Shown one piece after another: positions 59,629 to 64,000 of a DNA stretch of 64,000 nt. Every line of letters begins with the position of its first letter. The stretch's first letter is position 1. Source of the stretch: Trichopria drosophilae (taxonomy: Eukaryota; Arthropoda; Insecta; Hymenoptera; Diapriidae); NCBI GenBank assembly GCA_030407085.1, contig CM059583.1:20868001-20932000 (forward strand). The letters are read 5' to 3'. Below the pieces are notes generated by a model, which saw only the letters and a program-made list of their open reading frames with translations, ran no database searches and was not told the DNA's origin. The position numbers and the translations under genes are program-made.

Positions 59629-59846
59629 TATAACCTAAAAAATATTTATAATCGTCGAAGTATAACCTAAAAAATATTTGTATTAATCATCGAAGTATAA
59701 CCTAAAAAATATTTATATTAATCATCGTAGTATAACCTAAAAAGTATTTATAGTAATCATCGAAGTATAACCTAAAAAATATTTGTATTAATCATCGAAC
59801 CATAACCTAAAAAATATTTATATTAATCATCGAAGTATCACCTAAA
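59629..59846 (+). repeat. 35-bp minisatellite, about six units plus a partial seventh
   Basis: Units start at about 59629, 59661, 59696, 59731, 59766, 59801 and 59836. The unit is close to TATAACCTAAAAAATATTTG followed by TATTAATCATCGAAG. All are 35 bp except the first (32 bp). Each unit contains AACCTAA, i.e. one CCTAA telomere-like word. The last unit breaks off into TTAGGTTAGGTTAG at the tail of the adjacent LINE. Confidence 0.95.
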
Positions 59847-59999
59847 TTAGGTTAGGTTAGAACGGGTGTGGAGGGGCTGTACCCCCCTCACAGCACTCGA
59901 TGGCCAGCACGGCCCATTGTGATCCCCTTATTTATTTATGACGACTGTCATCGTCATAACCTCCGCCGATGTGCGGGAAACCCATCCAGCCACTTATTC

Positions 60000-61098
60000 T
60001 ACTATGAACAATTTATTCTTAACGATAATGTTTCAATAGTAGAAGCAGAAGGGGTAGCAATATGGCAGGCAATAAAATATATTAAACTGAAAAAAATAGA
60101 AAAATCCCTAGTTATTTCGGATTCGGAACAGATTATTACCAACATTTGCAACAAGGTTAATAGTAACAAAGAACTTTATCCAGTGGTCTATGAAATTAAA
60201 TTTCAACTCCACCTTGCTAAAAGGGTGAATTGTAATATTAGATTCATTTGGACCCCAGCACATGCAAATATTAGAGGAAACGTCATATCAGATTTTTTAG
60301 CAAAAAGCACAGATATTCAAAATAAGGCTGTACGCCAAATTAACTATAAGCCACATTAGAGCTCTTTTAAAAATCAAATTTATGCAGACTATAGTAATAT
60401 ATGGCTTAATTCTTTAAATAAAACACAAAATTCCATAGTTAATAAAATCTCTAAGGAACATCTTATCATCACCAAATGCACACCATGGTTTACAAATTTT
60501 AAAGAAAATAAATACTTCTTCACCATAATAAATAGATTAAAAATAGGACACTGGCGCCACCCTCTATATTTAAAAAGAATTGGTATTAAGAAAGATTGCT
60601 TGTGTATTTGCGGAGATACAACGGCTGATGATTTTCATATATTTTGGAGATGCAATCAAACCTTGATACCAAGAATGGAATTATTTGAGACCATTAAGGA
60701 TCTCGGTTTCATTGCACCAACAAATGTACAAAGGTTGGTTGCAAAAAACAACCCAAGGTTGCTGAAGGCTATATATAAATTTGTAATCGATTCAGGTATA
60801 GAAATATAGATTTGATTGGTAATGACCTTTAATAAGCTAAGGAGAACGTTTTTAAACTTTCCCGCCAAATAAGTCGCTGTAACTTGGACAACTTCTGCCA
60901 CCTATATGACATGAAGGCTAACTTAGACGTCAAGGAAATGGAATCTTGAAAAAATTGATACGCTACCTACACTACTACTTACACTACTATTATAGAGAGT
61001 GGGAGAATATCCCCTCTCTAGCAAATCTATATGTTGTGTGACTCAAGACCACTAGAGTCAGAGTCGTGCCAAAGGCACAAAATAAAAGAAGAAGAAGA
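60000..61098 (+). mobile_element. 5'-truncated I-group LINE nested in the 3' UTR of the larger LINE
   Basis: Flanked by a 12-bp target duplication AGCCACTTATTC (59988-59999 and 61099-61110). The coding part starts abruptly in an RNase H domain: SIVEAEGVAIWQAI (Glu), LVISDSEQI (Asp), then FIWTPAHANIRGNVISDFLA (His and Asp). A stop follows, then a C-terminal region with INRLKIGHWRHPLYLKRIG and a CCHC-like CICGDTTADDFHIFWRC (60600-60809). The 3' UTR ends in AAAATAAAAGAAGAAGAAG. Since it sits inside the minus-strand LINE, it inserted later. Conventional scanning gives a 163-codon frame from 59868, but its first 44 or so codons are antisense UTR of the host LINE. Confidence 0.9.
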
Positions 61099-61104
61099 AG
61101 CCAC

Positions 61105-62068
61105 TTATTCGTGTTTTAACCATCCAGTTGAGTCAAGAAATTTCAGTAGTCTGCCCAGTTGGGTGTGCGCTACGTCTTCTAAATTGTCGAAGAAGGGCTC
61201 TCCCAGATGTTGGAGTCTTCTGATCATTAAGCCAGTACACTCACAGATCATGTGGTGAATTGATTCTTCTTCGTCTTCATCTAAACAACTTCGACAATAG
61301 TCCCGCGCTGGTGCTCCCATGACCCGGGACATTTTTCCGATCAGGCAATGTCCCGTCACGGTTCCCGTCAGTCGACTTATTGTCCGTCTTTTTAGTGAAA
61401 TCAAAAACTTAGTTTTGTTCACGTTTATTAAGGGCCGCATCTGCCTGGAGATACGATAAGATGGCAGCCGTATCCACCTGAAGTTGGCCTCCTTGTCGCG
61501 GCCTGAAATGGAGTTTTCTTGGTTGCATCTTACGTGATCCTGCTTTCTCCATAAACTGCATGCCCAGTCCTCTCTTGGCCTTTTCATGCCCTGGAATGTT
61601 CTGGTGGCCAGGCACCCAGCATAACCGTAGGATGCAGGTTTCACTTAATCGATTAAGGATGTCCTTGCACTCTTTAACCGTTCTTGAACGCACGTCTCTA
61701 GAGATAAGCGTTTATAACGCAGTCTTGCTGTCACTGAAGATCGTTGCCTGCATTGACATGTTCTCCAGCAGTTTCTCGGCTGCTACTTTAATTACTGTCA
61801 TCTCCGCCTGAAGAACGCTGTCGTCCCCCGGCAGGCCCAGGGATCGCAGGTGTGGTGCATGTGAGTATACACCTATCCCCACTTTGTCTCCCCGTTTTGA
61901 CCCATCCGCAAAGACAGAGCTCCCCCCCGCTTTGGCCAGCTCCTTTTTTCCAATCATCGTTTTCCAGCGAGATGTAGGAGACGCTCCTCCCGAGCGGCAC
62001 AATGTAGTCCTTTCTGGGGGGCATGAGCCCACCCAGCGGGTCACACTGCAGGATGCTGCCGTGTCCAT
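61105..62068 (-). pseudogene. RNase H and C-terminal part of the R1/LOA-type LINE
   Basis: The frame 61712-62068 has the RNase H core: VFADGSKRGDKVGIGVYS (first Asp), LQAEMTVIKVA (Glu), TIFSDSKTAL (second Asp). After a stop and shift, 61409-61693 reads RLCWVPGHQNIPGHEKA (His). Then 61105-61644, in another frame, gives RRTISRLTGTVTGHCLIGKM and a CCHC-like CRSCLDEDEEESIHHMIC, ending in a stop just before the nested insertion. At least two frame changes occur in under 1 kb. Confidence 0.85.
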
Positions 62069-62072
62069 AGGT

Positions 62073-63228
62073 TCAGTCCCTCCACCATCCCGCGTCCCTC
62101 AGTCTGATTGCGCTGCAACAAGCCACTTTCCTCACATGTATGCCCATTGGGTGAAGGTTTAGTATTACCTGCATTCCCGCCGTCGGTGTGGATCCGAGTG
62201 CGCCTGTGATGCCCAGACATGCCCTTCTTTGTATCTTGGTTAGCTCGTTCAGGTTTCCCTTAACCTGTGTTTTCCACCATACCACCGCGCCATAACTTAG
62301 GATGGGTCGTACTATGGCCGTGTACATCTAATGTACGATCCACGGTTGGGTACCCCATTTCCTACCAAAGGTTTTCTTAAAGGCGAAGAGGGCTATATAT
62401 GCCTTCTTCACCCTTTCTTTCACATTTAATTTCCAGTTAAGCTTGGAGTCTAGTATTACACCTAGATACTTGTTACTGCTTTTCGTTTGAAGTTGGACAC
62501 CGCCCAACCTCGGCAAAGTAAAGTCGGGTATCTTCCTCCTGTTCGTAAACAGCTCCAGCTCCGTCTTGGATGGATTCATGGCCAAGCCACACTCGCAAGC
62601 CATCAACTCACTAATAATGGCCAGATCTTTTCCCGTCGTCATGAGTACAATATCATCGGCATAGGCCATCACCCTCATCCCTATTCGGCTAAGGGATCTC
62701 AGGATATCGTCGACAGAGAGCAGCCACAGTAGGGGTGAAAGTACCCCCACCTTGCGGGGTGTCCCTGCCCACCGTCCTCCTGGCCTCCCCGGTGCCCAAC
62801 TTTGAGCCAACCGTCCTGCATACAAGCAGACGGTCGATCCAATTGGTGATAAAGGTCGGTACCCCTACCTTCCCCAGCGCGTCCGTAATCACGCTCCTCA
62901 GCACGTTGTTGAAGGCTCCTTCAATGTCCATAAAAGCCGCCAGTGTGTACTCCTTATAGAGAAGCGATTTTTCTATGGTATGCACTACACTGTGCAGCGC
63001 GGTTTCCACCTATTTCCCCCTCAAATAAGCGTGCTGATTAGGCGACAGGCCTTCTTTCCCCAGAATCCCCCTGATATAGAGATCGATGAGTCTCTCCATT
63101 GTTTTCAGGAGGAACGAGGACAGGCTGATGGGTCTTTGGCCGTAGTATGTCCCATCTTGCCCGCCTTGGATATAAAAGAAACCCGCGATTGCCTTCACCC
63201 TTCTGGTACTACCCCGTATCTTAGGCAA
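62073..63228 (-). pseudogene. Reverse transcriptase of the R1/LOA-type LINE
   Basis: In order on minus: 63010-63228 (QRPISLSSFLLKTMERLID, SPNQHAYLRGK), 62689-63009 (LAAFMDIEGAFNNV, motif 3 with catalytic Asp), 62328-62825 (LSPLLWLLSVDDI, then MAYADDIVLMTT, catalytic box, then MNPSKTELELF and KYLGVILD) and 62073-62327 (thumb, TAIVRPILSYGAVVWW). Stops or shifts separate each piece, for example at the TPQGG motif where the frame changes. The catalytic residues themselves are still readable. Confidence 0.85.
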
Positions 63229-64000
63229 GCCCTAAAGATTGACACGAGTCGGGGTGCTAACATTTCCATCGTTTTCTGAAGCATAATAGGATAAATGCCA
63301 TCTTCTCCTGGAGATTTATAAGGTTTAAAGGACCCCAGTGCCCACCTCACCTTTTCCTCGTCTACAATATCCCCGATTACAGATTCATCGATTTCTAAAT
63401 AGGGTGGGAAAATATAATGGTGAGTTCCCTCCATACTTTGCACCGGCTTGCTGCCTGGAAAATGCGTATCCATCAGCAAGTCTAAAGTTTCCTGACTATC
63501 TCCCGTCCATGTGCCGTCGCTTCTTTGCAGGATTCCCGGTACGCTGGGATCCTTGGATAGAAGCTTGCGGAGCCTAGCATCTTCCGATGTGCTTCCTATC
63601 ACCTCAAAGAAGCCTTGCCATGATCGGGTTTTCGCACGTCTAATTTCACTTTCATATTCATTAAAGCTAATCCTATAAGCATCCCAGTCCTGCTCCCCGC
63701 TCCACCTTGCTCTATTGTTGAGCTTCCTCGCTCTGCCCTGCGCACCCCTAGGTCGGCTGTCCACCAAGGTGGTTTGTTCCTTCCCCGGGCCCAGACAACA
63801 GGACACGATTTATTGAAGGCCGAGCAGAGAGCATCCGTAATCTTCTCGACCTCATGTTCTACAGAATTCGCATCGGCAAATTCAGCCGTCAGAGTCGGCC
63901 CGAGTTTCGCCTTTGCTGTTTCCGAGAATTGGGTCCAGTCGGTTTTTCTTGGATCCCTATAGGGGTTGCTTTCCTCTCGATTACTATTGATCTCAAATAA
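63195..64000 (-). pseudogene. Pre-RT linker of the R1/LOA-type LINE
   Basis: The frame 63195-63806 includes WQGFFEVIGSTSEDARLRKL and VRWALGSFKPYKSPGEDGIY, the segment before RT motif 1 (SPGEDGI is a familiar R1/LOA-type word). Upstream to 64000, other frames give FADANSVEHEVEKITDAL and CPVVWARGRNKPPWWTADL. A shift near 63230 separates it from the RT. Confidence 0.75.

Larger units (their letters stand above)
59604..64000 (+). other. EFTUD2 intron 5 (incomplete), loaded with transposons
   Basis: The donor AA|GTAAGA follows codon context WN. No continuation of EFTUD2 (the family's FQTKYDWDLLA-type segment) is found before the window ends, so the intron is longer than 4.4 kb. The four preceding introns are only 53-72 bp. 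It holds the 35-bp minisatellite, the minus-strand LINE and the nested plus-strand LINE. Confidence 0.8.
59841..64000 (-). mobile_element. R1/LOA/I-group LINE with RNase H, 5' end beyond window
   Basis: A minus-strand non-LTR element, GC-richer than its surroundings. From 5' to 3': pre-RT linker, RT (YADD), RNase H, CCHC-type C-terminal motif, then a 3' UTR. The 3' UTR runs from 61104 and, after a nested insertion, continues from 59999 to 59847, ending ...CCCGTTCTAACCTAACCTAA on the minus strand. RT signatures (NQHAYLRGK, FMDIEGAFNNV) and RNase H place it with R1/LOA/I-group elements. Many frameshifts show it is inactive. Apurinic endonuclease and ORF1 would lie beyond 64,000. Confidence 0.85.

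Noticed and set aside
59629..59846. CRISPR-like array of 35-bp units
   Set aside because: Units are directly adjacent without spacers, in an intron of a eukaryotic gene; it is a minisatellite.
59868..60359. A single 163-codon protein starting MEGLYPP
   Set aside because: The start lies in the antisense 3' UTR of the larger LINE; real RNase H coding begins only after the 12-bp target duplication at 60000.
61884..62162. Plus-strand frames of 74-99 codons across 61560-63577
   Set aside because: Antisense shadows of the GC-richer minus-strand LINE ORF2.
1..64000. tRNA, rRNA or snRNA genes
   Set aside because: I looked for cloverleaf-like GTTCGA contexts and known snRNA words and found nothing convincing; a covariance-model scan would be needed to exclude diverged ones.

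Overview
The window looks like AT-rich nuclear DNA from an insect. Evidence: a multi-exon spliceosomal gene with introns of 53-72 bp, many insect-type non-LTR retrotransposons, a Penelope-like element, and scattered TTAGG/CCTAA runs (the insect telomere word). Hymenoptera is a plausible guess but is not proven by anything here. I recognise only one host protein-coding gene.

Layout. Positions 1-49,500 are gene-poor. They hold degenerate repeats, many fold-back or miniature inverted-repeat elements (a piggyBac-like one with TTAA ends, three pogo/Tigger-like ones with CAGTAG ends and TA duplications, a CACTG-ended one, and a TA-flanked CACAGAAAGA family), a 1.65 kb array rich in the palindrome CAGTACTG (about 27,840-29,490), and a decayed Penelope-like retroelement (32,238-35,165). 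That element is bounded by inverted terminal repeats, each carrying a hammerhead-ribozyme-like core. Positions 49,560-57,130 are a retrotransposon graveyard: at least six truncated LINE pieces in both orientations from several families, one of them split by a 1.27 kb DNA transposon. Positions 57,202-59,603 are the first five coding exons of the EFTUD2/Snu114 gene (U5 snRNP 116 kDa GTPase). Its fifth intron runs past the end of the window (over 4.4 kb). It contains a 35-bp minisatellite and a large GC-richer minus-strand LINE (59,841-64,000) whose 3' UTR is itself interrupted by a second, plus-strand LINE with a 12-bp target duplication.

How it fits together. The only apparent host function is pre-mRNA splicing through EFTUD2. 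The tail of a LINE ends about 75 bp before its start codon, so the promoter must lie in that short gap, inside the LINE, or further upstream. The rest reads as layers of transposition, ordered by nesting. The most unusual items are the ribozyme-bearing Penelope repeats, the CAGTACTG array, and fold-back structures whose arms are built from degenerate repeated phrases of about 15-30 bp.
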